Shown: piece by piece, positions 43,792 through 52,265 of the stretch
Numbering within the stretch: position 1 is the first letter of the stretch
Layout of the letters: each line of letters opens with the position of its first letter
Assembly: GCA_019637915.1 (NCBI GenBank)
Contig: JAHBUV010000001.1
Coordinates: 1,458,565-1,522,564, forward strand
Reading direction: 5' to 3'
Source: Pseudobdellovibrionaceae bacterium
GTDB taxonomy: Bacteria; Bdellovibrionota; Bdellovibrionia; Bdellovibrionales; Bdellovibrionaceae
Length of the DNA stretch: 64,000 bases
The notes under the pieces: generated by a model
The model's input: the letters and a program-made list of their open reading frames with translations, nothing else
Told to the model about the DNA's origin: nothing
The model's database searches: none
Made by a program: the position numbers and the translations under genes

Positions 43792-43834
43792 TATCCGGGT
43801 TATATTGACAAATGAATTATATCCGGGCAATATT
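43792..43834 (+). promoter_or_regulatory. Promoter with two CCGG-centred operator-like repeats
   Basis: TATCCGGGTTATAT (43792-43805) and TATCCGGGCAATAT (43820-43833) are near-identical repeats, each palindromic around CCGG with AT-rich arms, 28 bp centre to centre. A consensus -35 box TTGACA lies at 43805-43810, and AATATT at 43829-43834 is a possible -10 with 18-bp spacing. Binding of a dimer to either repeat would block this promoter of the DUF2239 gene. Confidence 0.65.
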
Positions 43835-43850
43835 ATTTTCGGAGGTCGTC

Positions 43851-44438
43851 ATGGAAAACAGCGACACGAACCTGATGTACACGGCTTTTGAGGGCGAAAA
43901 GCTCCTCACCACCGGGAAGCTCGATGAAGTCGCGCTGAAGATCAAAAAACGCCTGAAGGCCCAGCCCGCCGCTTCGATCCTGGTGTTCAGCGATGCCACC
44001 GGCAAGGAAATGGATCTCGATCTGCGCGGTTCGGAGGCGGATGTTCTGGAGCGTTTGAAGGTCTATCTGTCGCCGAAAGAGGCGGCGCCCGCCGCTCCCG
44101 GACCCGGTCGTCCCAAGCTCGGCGTGGTGGCGCGCGAGGTTTCATTGCTGCCGCGGCACTGGGAATGGCTGTCCACGCAAACCGGCGGCGCTTCGGCCAC
44201 CCTGCGCCGGCTGATCGACGACGCCAAGAAGGCCTCGTCGGGAAAAGCGCTGGTTCAGAACGCTCAAGAGCGGACTTACAAATTCATGTCCGTCCTGGCG
44301 GGGAACCTTCCCCACTACGAGGAAGCTTTGCGTGCGCTCTATGCCAAGGACAAAAAGAAATTCCAGGCCCTGACCCGCGACTGGCCCGCCGATGTGCGCG
44401 AGCACGCGAAGAGTCTCGCCGCGCCGGTGTGGCCCTGA
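43851..44438 (+). CDS. DUF2239 family protein
   Basis: A 195-residue cytoplasmic protein. GRPKLGVVAREVSLLPRHWEWL followed by GGASATLRRLIDDAKK is the hallmark of DUF2239, a family of unknown function. The N-terminal half (FEGEKLLTTGKLDEVALKIKKRL, ILVFSDATGKEMDLDL) has an alpha/beta look. GGAGGT precedes ATG 43851. It stands alone under a promoter with paired operators and is closed by a REP-like palindrome, so it is a single, regulated unit. Function unknown. Confidence 0.85.
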   Translation: MENSDTNLMYTAFEGEKLLTTGKLDEVALKIKKRLKAQPAASILVFSDATGKEMDLDLRGSEADVLERLKVYLSPKEAAPAAPGPGRPKLGVVAREVSLLPRHWEWLSTQTGGASATLRRLIDDAKKASSGKALVQNAQERTYKFMSVLAGNLPHYEEALRALYAKDKKKFQALTRDWPADVREHAKSLAAPVWP

Positions 44439-44439
44439 G

Positions 44440-44499
44440 AAAGGTGCCAGGCCCTGTTTGGAGATGCGCCGCATCTCCAAACAGGACCTGGCACCTTTT
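44440..44499 (+). repeat. REP-like palindrome, full copy
   Basis: Near-perfect inverted repeat of about 30 bases per arm: left arm starts AAAGGTGCCAGGCCCTG, right arm ends GGACCTGGCACCTTT. Closely related to 52266-52328. It lies between the stop codons of the DUF2239 and DUF1275 genes and would also act as a two-way terminator. Confidence 0.9.
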
Positions 44500-45246
44500 C
44501 TAAGGGAGTGGCAGATCTCGAGGGACGACTTTCGCTTTTCGTCCATGCCAGGCGGCATAGACTGAGATGAGGGCGGGCAGCAGGAAACCTTTGTAGCCCA
44601 TCGCCAGAAAAACCCAGGCACCGACAGCCGATCCGAAAACGAAGGACAGAATCGATCCTATGCGCAGGAAATTCGCCCGCGCCTCTTTCTGCGAAAGGCT
44701 TTTCTTGAGGTCGAAAGTCAACGCGCGCGCCAGCCCCAGGCCCAGATCCGTCGTCAGACCCGTCAAGTGGGTCGTCCTCACGGAACGCCCGGAGGAAGAG
44801 GTGATGGCGCCATTCTGGAGTCCGCTCGCCAGACAGACAACCGCCAGGAGCGCATAGGTCTCCTCAAGACCGACGACACCGCTGAACTTTCCGAACCACA
44901 GCATTTCACCTCCGCCCGCGGCGAGGAAAAGGCACAAGGCGCTCAAACCCATGACCCAGTCCACGTGCGGCGTCCGCCCTTGATGAAGAGGGCGGTCGAT
45001 GAGAAGGCCGGCCGCGAAAGCTCCGAGCAGGAAAAAGAGGGGCACGGACAGAATGCTGAGGGCATTCTCGATCTGGTTGCTGGCGACGTCCACCCCGAAA
45101 AGAGTGGCGAACCCCGTCACGTGGCTGACGAATTTTCCCGTGGCGAGAAAGCCGCCCGCATTGATGCAACCGCCGCTGAAGCTGAGCATGAACCAATGAA
45201 AGATGACCCGCTTACCGATTTTTTCGTCGAAATGATGGCTGAACAC
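44500..45246 (-). CDS. DUF1275 (YoaK-type) membrane protein
   Basis: A multi-spanning inner-membrane protein of about 248 residues. LSFSGGCINAGGFLATGKFVSHVTG and the mid-chain ASGLQNGAITSSSGRSVRTTHLTGLTTDLG are the characteristic DUF1275 segments. Function unknown. Start uncertain: GTG 45246 is used here; a TTG at 45282 extends it by 12 residues, and neither has a good ribosome site. The stop codon lies at the edge of the REP-like palindrome. Confidence 0.85.
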   Translation of the reverse strand: MFSHHFDEKIGKRVIFHWFMLSFSGGCINAGGFLATGKFVSHVTGFATLFGVDVASNQIENALSILSVPLFFLLGAFAAGLLIDRPLHQGRTPHVDWVMGLSALCLFLAAGGGEMLWFGKFSGVVGLEETYALLAVVCLASGLQNGAITSSSGRSVRTTHLTGLTTDLGLGLARALTFDLKKSLSQKEARANFLRIGSILSFVFGSAVGAWVFLAMGYKGFLLPALISVYAAWHGRKAKVVPRDLPLP

Positions 45247-45347
45247 AGAGAAAAAAATAGACTCCGCCGGCCAATTTGACAAGAAGGCCGCGTGGGGTCT
45301 TGAGAACCCACAATGCGATTGAACAGAACATGAGAATGCCTATTGAA

Positions 45348-46334
45348 TCAATGGTCGTGACCTGACGTCCGGGGCGCCGGCAGACAACCTTCGGCAAAGC
45401 GTTCTTCATACCAGCCGAGGTACCGCGCCTTGTGGCGAAGCCAGTAGGACATCGCGTGGTTTTCACCAGGACCGCTGAAAATCCGGATGACGGCTTGCGG
45501 CTCGAGAGCGCGCAGGCTGTTCAAGAACGAGAACGTGCGTGTGTAGGTTCGGACGGCCAGCTCGTCGTGATCACCGATATCGATCCAAAGAGGCTTGCGA
45601 AAACCCGCGCCGGCGCGCGCGTAACTTCGCGTCAGCAGCGTTCTCTCCAGCTCATCCGTCGTCAAACCGAAAACGGGCGGATCTTGGGGATTCAATCGCA
45701 CTTCTTCGGCGGTGAATCTGAAAAGCGGACTATGGGCGGCGGCACCCGCATAGAGATCCGGATGGTGATAGGCCTGGTAAAAAGCGCCGTAAGCCCCCAT
45801 CGAAATGCCCGCGATCAGGCGCGAGCATGGACGGGGATCGGCCGGGAAATGCGCCTCGACTCCCGCGATCAACTCCGTCGAGAGGAAATCGCTCCAACGG
45901 CGTGAATGCCCGACCCCGTTCATCCAGTAGTCATTGCCGCGCGCGTCCTGCGGAGCCGCGATCATCCAGCCGGTGTCCGCGCTTTTCCCAAGGTCTTGCG
46001 CGAAGCCGAGCTCCTCGATCATCGAGGGGCGGCCCTCACCCATCGCGCTGCCACGTCCATGCAGGAAATAAAGCGTTTTCAGGTTTTTCTTTTCGCGCCA
46101 ACGGGGCGGCAGCAGAACACGGACCCGGGCGGTTTCACCCAAAGCGGCCGATTCGAAACGGAGCGTGCACGCCTGAGGTCGGCCGGGACCGACGGCATCG
46201 CACTCCACAAAAGAAGCAGGCGCCGTCAGCGCCGACGGAGCGCGCGGGGACGCCGATGACGGTGATTCGTCGAACCAGCGCCATGCGCCCAGAGCGGCAA
46301 CCGCGACGGCCAGGATCATGGTGAAAGAACGCAT
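45348..46334 (-). CDS. Exported esterase (putative esterase D/feruloyl-esterase-like alpha/beta-hydrolase)
   Basis: A 328-residue protein with an N-terminal hydrophobic segment acting as signal or anchor. The beta-sheet core has VRVLLPPRWREKKNLKTLYFLHGRG, the nucleophile elbow GISMGAYGA, Asp in IDIGDHDELA and His in PGENHAMSYW, as in the esterase D / mycolyltransferase-like group. The substrate is unknown. The charged 28 residues at the C-terminus are variable. No clear operon partner. Confidence 0.85.
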   Translation of the reverse strand: MRSFTMILAVAVAALGAWRWFDESPSSASPRAPSALTAPASFVECDAVGPGRPQACTLRFESAALGETARVRVLLPPRWREKKNLKTLYFLHGRGSAMGEGRPSMIEELGFAQDLGKSADTGWMIAAPQDARGNDYWMNGVGHSRRWSDFLSTELIAGVEAHFPADPRPCSRLIAGISMGAYGAFYQAYHHPDLYAGAAAHSPLFRFTAEEVRLNPQDPPVFGLTTDELERTLLTRSYARAGAGFRKPLWIDIGDHDELAVRTYTRTFSFLNSLRALEPQAVIRIFSGPGENHAMSYWLRHKARYLGWYEERFAEGCLPAPRTSGHDH

Positions 46335-46552
46335 TCAGATATTTTGCGGTTAGGAAGCCCGGATGCCCATCCCGGCACGCCCATATCAGGACCTCGAGGG
46401 GGACGAAACGGAGCCATTCAGGCCGATGGTCAGGGATGCCGACACCTTCTTCAGGGAAGATGCGAGTGGAAGTCGAAGTTCTTTCCCGAAACGAGACACT
46501 CACGGAGGGCCGCCTTTTCCCTCAAGAAGTCCGGGCTTAAAATAAGAGAAGA

Positions 46553-46990
46553 ATGGCAAATCTGAATGGCTATCTGACAGAATACGCGGAATCCCATCAG
46601 AACCGCACCAACGTGCGGCTGCACACAATCTGTGTTCCCTTGATCACGTGGAGTCTCCTGGGTTTCCTGCACACTTTCGTCCTCGGCATCGATCATGTGC
46701 GACTGTCCCACCTCTTCGCCATTTTCGCCTTGGTTTACTACAGCATTTTCAAAAACTGGAAAGTTCTCCTCGTCATGACCCTCGTTTCCGCCTTGATGAT
46801 CCTGTCCTTCGAATTCGTCCCGGATCTCCGGGCCGTTTCCATCGTCGTTTTTGTGGTCGGCTGGATCGGCCAGTTCTACGGCCACAAAGTCGAAGGCAAG
46901 AAGCCCTCTTTCTTCAAGGACGTGGCCTTCCTGTTGATCGGCCCCCTCTGGGTCCTACAGAAATTCGCGCCGGGCCTGTTTCGTCAGTGA
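46553..46990 (+). CDS. DUF962 / Mpo1-like membrane protein
   Basis: A 145-residue membrane protein with four hydrophobic helices. His residues in ESHQNRTNVRLHTICVP and the GWIGQFYGHKVEGKKPSFF segment are the conserved DUF962 features; yeast Mpo1 of this family is an iron-dependent dioxygenase of 2-hydroxy fatty acid oxidation. A truncated, diverged second copy of the last 60 codons lies at 52332. The next gene starts 64 bp downstream. Confidence 0.85.
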   Translation: MANLNGYLTEYAESHQNRTNVRLHTICVPLITWSLLGFLHTFVLGIDHVRLSHLFAIFALVYYSIFKNWKVLLVMTLVSALMILSFEFVPDLRAVSIVVFVVGWIGQFYGHKVEGKKPSFFKDVAFLLIGPLWVLQKFAPGLFRQ

Positions 46991-47005
46991 ACTTCAACAA
47001 ATGAC

Positions 47006-47446
47006 CTGGACCCCAAACCCGGAACGCTTTAGGCTTTTTCCAGGGGGTTCAGTCATGAATATTCTGCTGTGGATTCTTCAAGCCATCCTCGCTTTTCACA
47101 CGACGGCGGGAGCGATCTGGAAATTCTCCAATTCCGAGCAAAGCGTTCCGTCCCTGAACGCGATCCCCCACACTATTTGGTTGGGCATGGCTGTCCTCGA
47201 GATCCTGTGCAGCATCTGCCTGATCGCTCCGGCCTTCTATAAACCCCTGGCCCTCCTGATTCCCCTCGCTGCGGCTTTGATCGCCCTTGAAATGCTCGCG
47301 TTCTGCGGATTGCACCTGCTCGCCCGCGGGACGGAGAACGGCCAGCTGATTTACTGGCTGGTCACCGCGGCGGTCTGCGCGTTTGTGGCCTACGGCCGGT
47401 CGGTGCTGAGTCCTTTTTAAAATCTCCCTTGGAAAGGGCACTCGAT
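47006..47446 (+). repeat. 441-bp duplicated segment, copy A
   Basis: Identical to 53368-53808 except for one base (T at 47424, C at 53786, by hand alignment). It contains the whole DoxX-like gene with its leader and the last 30 bp of the leftward FlgG-like gene. As that gene is intact here, this is the likely source copy. Confidence 0.95.
47055..47420 (+). CDS. DoxX-like four-helix membrane protein, copy A
   Basis: A 121-residue membrane protein with four hydrophobic helices and little else: NILLWILQAILAFHTTAGAIWK, IWLGMAVLEILCSICLIAPAF, LALLIPLAAALIALEMLAFCG and WLVTAAVCAFVAYGRS. The layout and first-helix His-Thr-Thr-Ala-Gly are like DoxX/DUF4267-type proteins; the function is unknown. CCAGGGGG precedes the ATG. 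A second, identical protein is encoded at 53417. Its stop overlaps the FlgG-like stop on the other strand. Confidence 0.8.
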   Translation: MNILLWILQAILAFHTTAGAIWKFSNSEQSVPSLNAIPHTIWLGMAVLEILCSICLIAPAFYKPLALLIPLAAALIALEMLAFCGLHLLARGTENGQLIYWLVTAAVCAFVAYGRSVLSPF

Positions 47447-48394
47447 TTCATCCAGGTCCAGCGTGGGGTGGTTGTTCCAAGAAATTCCGGTCGGCCCACG
47501 TCCTGGATCATGCAGTTTTTCAAAAGCATCGGTAAAAATTTTTGGTTTCAAAACACTCGGTCCCTTTTTCGTGACGGACATCGTCGGCGAAATCGCTTGC
47601 GAAGAAAAGAAACTGTAGGAATTCAGATACTGCAAATCCCTGACCTCATCAAAGGCCGGATCCAGAACCCCCAGACAAATGCCGCTCTGGGTGCAACCTC
47701 TGTCATCGATGTTTTCACGGGTGATCCAAGGCAAGCCGTTGCTGTCAACAAGCATGCAATCATTTTCATTCACCAAATGATCCGTTTTGCTGCGCCGAAA
47801 TCTCCCGTCGCGGGTTAAAACCATGCCATCATTGGCGCATTGAAGGACAAAATAGCCATTTCCGGAAACCGCCACGTTCAGATCACCGTCCACGGCAGGG
47901 GAGCGCTCAATGTTCCCCTGCTCGCCGCTGAAGCGGGCGAGCTCCGTCCAATTCGTTCGCCGGCAATCGACCTCCATGGTCACCGACCCGTCATCACGGA
48001 AATACACGATGGAATACATGTCTTGCGGGCAGTCCGGAGATCGAACCCAAACCACATGCTCCCCTTCGCTCCCATAAAAAGGCGTCCTGGATGCAGCGAA
48101 AATTTGCACGAAGCCACGACGGGGAATGCCGGTCGAAAGTTCCTTGAACTGACAGATCAAGTCCCATTGCGATCTCTCCAAAGCGGTCACGGGAGCATGC
48201 CGCGGTCTTTCACTTTCAATCGTCGGGAATATCTCCCCTTGTTCTTTGGGTATTTCCTTGAAGATCGGCATTGGCGTTTCTTGCTGAACCGCCTGGGCCC
48301 TGGAAACATCCACTTCGACTTTACGCGAATGGACACCCTTCCATAAAAGAAACAGGACCATGACGATGAAAATCGGAAGTCCAAGCCTGCGCAT
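47417..48394 (-). CDS. Membrane-anchored protein with flagellar hook/rod-like core segment
   Basis: A 325-residue protein: one N-terminal helix (LPIFIVMVLFLLWKGVHS) and a long outer domain with several cysteines. Residues about 169-223 read GDLNVAVSGNGYFVLQ, then DGMVLTRDGRFRRS and LVNENDCMLVDSNGLPW. This is the pattern found in FlgE/FlgF/FlgG (NLDVAIxGxGFF, YTRxGxF, L-V-G-x-G-LPV), here outside any flagellar cluster and without the usual N- and C-terminal coiled-coil ends. Start ATG 48394 follows AGGA. Function unknown; perhaps an extracytoplasmic structural protein. Confidence 0.75.
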   Translation of the reverse strand: MRRLGLPIFIVMVLFLLWKGVHSRKVEVDVSRAQAVQQETPMPIFKEIPKEQGEIFPTIESERPRHAPVTALERSQWDLICQFKELSTGIPRRGFVQIFAASRTPFYGSEGEHVVWVRSPDCPQDMYSIVYFRDDGSVTMEVDCRRTNWTELARFSGEQGNIERSPAVDGDLNVAVSGNGYFVLQCANDGMVLTRDGRFRRSKTDHLVNENDCMLVDSNGLPWITRENIDDRGCTQSGICLGVLDPAFDEVRDLQYLNSYSFFSSQAISPTMSVTKKGPSVLKPKIFTDAFEKLHDPGRGPTGISWNNHPTLDLDEIECPFQGRF

Positions 48395-48780
48395 GATCCT
48401 GATGCTATCCGAAAAAAGAGGGCCTGGAAACCCTTCCTCTCGAAAAAGCGGATTCAAGCGGCGTCTTCCCCGTAACCTTTATCGCTCAGCAAATCATCGA
48501 CTGTTCGCGCTGTTTTCATCCGAAGGAACTCACAATAGGCTGAGCCTTGAAGTCCGGTCTTTTAATATTTTTGGGCATAGTCAAATTCCACCAGACAAGT
48601 GCGCCGTGGAAATCACCGAAGCGATCCGAGTCCACAAGATCCACCCCGGCCAGATCCCGGCGCCGCTCGATGTCGCACCCCACTTTCAGATGGAGCACAT
48701 CGAATGGAAAAGTGAATCGCTTGCTATAGTGATTGATGTGCGAGGTTTCTCACTAATGAACCTGCCGCTTGATTACAAGT
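48395..48780. other. 386-bp stretch without a confident gene
   Basis: Two overlapping open frames exist on opposite strands (about 48360-48839 plus and 48516-48698 minus). Neither has a ribosome site or recognisable domain, and each could be a remnant. I see no tRNA, palindrome or promoter that stands out. Confidence 0.5.
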
Positions 48781-49185
48781 TCACTTTTGCAATATGCAGA
48801 GATAGTTTTCATAAGAATACCCCTGCGCTACAAATTTAACAAAGCCTCCCAAATCACCCCTTCTTAACCTCTTTCCGCCATTAAAAAGGATCTTCTCAAT
48901 AATGAGTGGCGTAATGTTAAACTGGGTTTCAACATTTTTGTCTTTTCCACTCAGGTGGACTGAAACAAAGTCAGGACGGTGGGGCATTTGATAAATATCT
49001 TTGGTCGGGTAGCTTTCATACAATTCGTCCGGCATTGTTAAAATAACCATGTCGTTGGCGATATGAAGAACCATCTTGTAATTAAAAAAAGGATTTTGAT
49101 CAATGCTCTGGCATTTGTAGATGTAGCTGCCAGCATATGCCGATGAAACCGCGAAAAAACATAAAATAGTTATAAAAATTTTCAT
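48781..49185 (-). CDS. Small exported protein of unknown function
   Basis: A 134-residue protein with a clean signal peptide (KIFITILCFFAVSSAYA). The mature chain has two cysteines and ends KFVAQGYSYENYLCILQK. No family recognised. Base composition is visibly more AT-rich than the flanking backbone, suggesting transfer. Two ATG codons and a TTG stand in tandem; ATG 49185 has the best distance to AGGT. Confidence 0.68.
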   Translation of the reverse strand: MKIFITILCFFAVSSAYAGSYIYKCQSIDQNPFFNYKMVLHIANDMVILTMPDELYESYPTKDIYQMPHRPDFVSVHLSGKDKNVETQFNITPLIIEKILFNGGKRLRRGDLGGFVKFVAQGYSYENYLCILQK

Positions 49186-49386
49186 CATCAACCTACTGAA
49201 ATATGAATGAGCTTATGATCTATCATAAACTAGAAATCACAGTAGATTTTGATTAGGGTTTGACTAAAATTCAACCCTCCCGAGATACCCGGCGCTTGAA
49301 GCCAATATACGCCGCTCATGATCAGGCGTTTTCCTGACCACGCTGATATATTCATTTTCGAAAGTACCCACAGAGAGAGGCAGAGA

Positions 49387-50088
49387 TCAAGGTCCCGCCG
49401 CACCTTCCAGCTTGAACAGCTCAGCTTTCGTGACGCCAAGGGCATCGTAGAAAGTGATACGAAAAATGCGAACGGATGTCGGCGACGAATTCTCGAAAGT
49501 CTGTATGGCAACCTCTGTGACTTGATAACTAGAAATGCCATCTTTGCCGGGAGCGCGATGAATTACTTTTGTTCGCTGCGGGATCAATCTCATTCTAAAA
49601 CCGCTCGCATGTCCGGCTCGAGCCATATCCAAGGCGACCGACTCAACCGTGAACGTCTTCGTCAAATTCAAGAGATCAGCGGACCAGCGGTAATCGGAAT
49701 CATTGATGGTATTCGAATATTTCAAACCAAGGAACTCGTGGATGACGAGCTGGATCTTGCTGTCTTGAGAAAGCTTTGCCCAATCGTCTACGTTAAATAC
49801 GATGGTGTTTTTTAGTGGATAGTTGATGGCTGAAACCGGCAGACCATTTAAAACAAGGCGGTCCCTCGTCGCAACGATGGCCGCGGAATCGACCCCCGCC
49901 CGGAAAGCCCGAAAATCAAAGTTGCGACCCTGAACTTGAATAACTTGGTGTTCAAACATCGCTTGAGATGCTTGCTGGGCAAATCGTCGAAATTCTGCCG
50001 CAAAACCGTTTCCGCCACCGCCGGAAGTTTCGCCGCCTGCAAAAGCAACACTCGCGAAAAATAGCTGCAATATGAGTAAAAATTTCAT
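49387..50088 (-). CDS. Exported protein with HEFLG motif, partner of a TIGR02147-type regulator
   Basis: A 233-residue protein with a signal peptide (ASVAFA) and a Gly-rich start (GGETSGGGGNGF). The segment KIQLVIHEFLGLKY has a helix with His-Glu like metallopeptidase sites, though the third ligand is not obvious. NTIVFNVDDW and the YRWSADLLNL region surround it. Its ATG overlaps the stop of the upstream regulator by one base (TGATG), so both are made together. Exported proteins paired with TIGR02147 regulators are typical of Bdellovibrionota as far as I recall; function unknown. Confidence 0.75.
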   Translation of the reverse strand: MKFLLILQLFFASVAFAGGETSGGGGNGFAAEFRRFAQQASQAMFEHQVIQVQGRNFDFRAFRAGVDSAAIVATRDRLVLNGLPVSAINYPLKNTIVFNVDDWAKLSQDSKIQLVIHEFLGLKYSNTINDSDYRWSADLLNLTKTFTVESVALDMARAGHASGFRMRLIPQRTKVIHRAPGKDGISSYQVTEVAIQTFENSSPTSVRIFRITFYDALGVTKAELFKLEGAAGP

Positions 50089-50936
50089 CAGTATCTCTCC
50101 GTCAAATGTCCGACCTCAAAACAATCGAAGGTGTAACAAGCGACGAGTTCATCGTCGGAATCCTTAACGATCGCGCGCGCCTTTTCCGCAAAGGTGAGCA
50201 TCAATTCCTGAAGCTGGCGTAAGTCGTCGCGGGAGATTGATACCACACTTGAGTAATGGATGCCACTTTCATCCGGCCTCGCCAGGGACTCAACGGTCTT
50301 AAGCTTCCAATTAACGTGGTGGTTTAGCACCATCGGGTCTTTGCGGCTGAGGTGAATGCGTCGATCCGTTCGGGCATATCTTATCCCGTTTTTCTCGAGA
50401 AGACCGGCGTCGACGAGGAAAGCGAGCGCTGTCCTGGTAAGGTCCATGGGGAGCGATAATAGCTGGGTAATCGACCTATCTGTCATTGATTTCTTTAGAC
50501 CGGCCGCCATGTGAATCGCGGCGTAATGCCAACTGGAATAATAGGTCCGTATTTGGGCCTGAGTCAGCGATTCGGAGTCGCGCAAACGCCCTTTCAGTTC
50601 TTTTTGATCGGACGAGGCTTGGATCATCTGCTCCTCCCAAAAAGACTTAAGCGCCTGAGTTCCCGCGCGGTTGTATCCGAGAAGTGAGACAAGATAACGA
50701 GTTTGGGCGGGGGTGAGGGCAAAATATTGTGCTGCGGAGGTCATCTGTTCAAGACTCAAATCGGCGCTTCCGTTCAGAACCCGGGCAAGGTATGCCGGTT
50801 GGCATCCCATCGCGCGGGCCAGAGCCGAGCGCTGTCCTTTAAATTCAGATTTTCGATCGTTAAGCAGTTTACGAAGGCAGGTTTTGTATTCAACGAAACT
50901 CGTGATGTCGATAGTCGTTTTTTCAACCATTTTCAT
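50088..50936 (-). CDS. TIGR02147/DUF4423-family regulator
   Basis: A 282-residue cytoplasmic protein. The N-terminal third is helix-turn-helix-like (FKGQRSALARAMGCQPAYLARVLNGSADLSLEQM, cut here for length reading: recognition helix PAYLARVL). The remainder has the YYSSWHYAAIHMAAG and LSLPMDLTRTALAFLVDAGLLEKNG segments of TIGR02147, a family abundant in Bdellovibrio and Fibrobacter and thought to be DNA-binding. It is coupled to the exported HEFLG protein and divergent from another small exported protein at 51053, so it may control both. Confidence 0.83.
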   Translation of the reverse strand: MKMVEKTTIDITSFVEYKTCLRKLLNDRKSEFKGQRSALARAMGCQPAYLARVLNGSADLSLEQMTSAAQYFALTPAQTRYLVSLLGYNRAGTQALKSFWEEQMIQASSDQKELKGRLRDSESLTQAQIRTYYSSWHYAAIHMAAGLKKSMTDRSITQLLSLPMDLTRTALAFLVDAGLLEKNGIRYARTDRRIHLSRKDPMVLNHHVNWKLKTVESLARPDESGIHYSSVVSISRDDLRQLQELMLTFAEKARAIVKDSDDELVACYTFDCFEVGHLTERY

Positions 50937-51052
50937 AATTTTTATCTTAACTTAAAGTATCAATAAAGTCGATATTTTTGATTAAATTAATCTATCCGTG
51001 TGTCTCTTTTTTCGCTAAACACCTGGCAACTCAAAGCATCCGGGAGGATGAA

Positions 51053-51376
51053 ATGAAAAATACTTTTTTGTTCGCTGTCGCATCCATCATTTTCGTTGCC
51101 GCTCGACCGAGCTTCGGCGGCGAAATATCAAGACGTGCCGGCACCCATTGTGAAGGGACTGCGCTGTCGGCCGCTCTTTCCTTGTATCGTCTAAATAATC
51201 CGCATAGAAGTTCGCCGTCCGCCCGCCCCCAGTTGCTCTCGAGGATTCATTCAGAGTCCGGATATGTTGTGAGCTGGCTGATTAACTTCACGACGGGCGA
51301 CAGCTCACCGTATCGTCTCGAGCTTGTCGAAGAGACTTGCACAGTTTTTAGCTTTTCGATGCCGACGGCTGGGTAG
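51053..51376 (+). CDS. Small exported protein of unknown function
   Basis: A 107-residue protein with a signal peptide (ending ARPSFGG) and two cysteines (THCEG, EETCTVF) in the mature part. GGGAGG ribosome site before ATG 51053. No family recognised. It is divergent from the TIGR02147-type regulator and could be under its control. Confidence 0.68.
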   Translation: MKNTFLFAVASIIFVAARPSFGGEISRRAGTHCEGTALSAALSLYRLNNPHRSSPSARPQLLSRIHSESGYVVSWLINFTTGDSSPYRLELVEETCTVFSFSMPTAG

Positions 51377-51460
51377 ATGAATTGGTACCCTGAGCGGCGG
51401 ACGAGCTGCTATTTTGGCCGGAATTTATATAAAACTTAATTTATTCACTGGATATGACAA

Positions 51461-51892
51461 ATGTTAAAATTTTTTATAGCTATCTGTGTCCTCAGACTTT
51501 CTAGCGTGGTCTACGCCTCACCTCAAGAGCCGGGCCTTGTACGCCAAGAGAGAATCAGCGTGGGTGCGGCAACGAGTGCGGAACGTCAGCTTCAAATCTA
51601 TGAGAGAATTTTAAATCTCGCGGGAAGAAAGATATTTGACATTAAGATCAAGGCACAAAATGGATTTGGCCATATCATGGAAGTGACATTTTCGACTTCC
51701 GGCACTCGACCAACTGAATGTGATTACGAAGTTCAAGAAATCGGAATCGGTTACTTTCAAAATCTGACTTTAAAGATCGAACGAACTCTAGATTTACAAC
51801 GAACTGATCGAAATAAAATTGTTGATGTGGAAATCTCGTCAACCTTTGGCACAGGTAAAATCGCCGCGGTAAAACTTTCGATTTGTAAATGA
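51461..51892 (+). CDS. Small exported protein of unknown function
   Basis: A 143-residue protein with a signal peptide (IAICVLRLSSVVYA) and a beta-rich mature chain containing two cysteines (TECDYEV near residue 88 and a C-terminal SICK). AT-richer than the backbone. No family recognised. It sits 84 bp after the previous small exported protein and ends at a hairpin, so the two may be one transcript. Confidence 0.65.
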   Translation: MLKFFIAICVLRLSSVVYASPQEPGLVRQERISVGAATSAERQLQIYERILNLAGRKIFDIKIKAQNGFGHIMEVTFSTSGTRPTECDYEVQEIGIGYFQNLTLKIERTLDLQRTDRNKIVDVEISSTFGTGKIAAVKLSICK

Positions 51893-51941
51893 TAAGCTGG
51901 TGGGCTTAAATTCCTGGGTTGTTGGTCGGATTCAACAACAA

Positions 51942-51975
51942 AGAGCCGAGCTATTGAGCTCGGCTCTTATCTTTT
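51942..51975 (+). terminator. Probable terminator after the 51461 gene
   Basis: Perfect 11-bp stem AGAGCCGAGCT / AGCTCGGCTCT with ATTG loop, followed by the weak T run TATCTTTTA. Confidence 0.7.
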
Positions 51976-52082
51976 AATCAGGATCGTGGCGTTATCGTTC
52001 AAAAATTAATCCGGTGTAGCGTCTTGTCGGAGAGCTTTGCGTCCGATCCTGTGTATTCCTTATTTCGAACGGGCAATCCGTT

Positions 52083-52265
52083 TTACTTGCAAACAATTAT
52101 AGCGTTGTTGTAACTGCCGCTTGAATCAGAAATTTTCGATCCAGCGGGAGACACTGTCACAATCAACATCCCGGGACACCAACTCCTTGTAGCCATCGTA
52201 TTCTGACACGTAAACGTGGTAACGCCGTTTATCTGGGACACGGATGCACGGTACTCTGAAGAAGG
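52083..52265 (-). pseudogene. 3' fragment of an exported-protein gene cut by the REP-like element
   Basis: The minus-strand frame ending at 52083 reads SQINGVTTFTCQ, GMLIVTVSPAGS, SSGSYNNAIIVCK, which looks like the C-terminus of a small beta-rich exported protein with cysteines. Going upstream, the frame runs into the REP-like palindrome at 52266, so its start is lost. No ribosome site is present. Confidence 0.55.

Noticed and set aside
48360-48839. 159-codon plus-strand frame in the 48.4-48.8 kb gap
   Set aside because: It starts antisense to the FlgG-like gene, lacks a ribosome site, and competes with a minus-strand frame; no domain in either.
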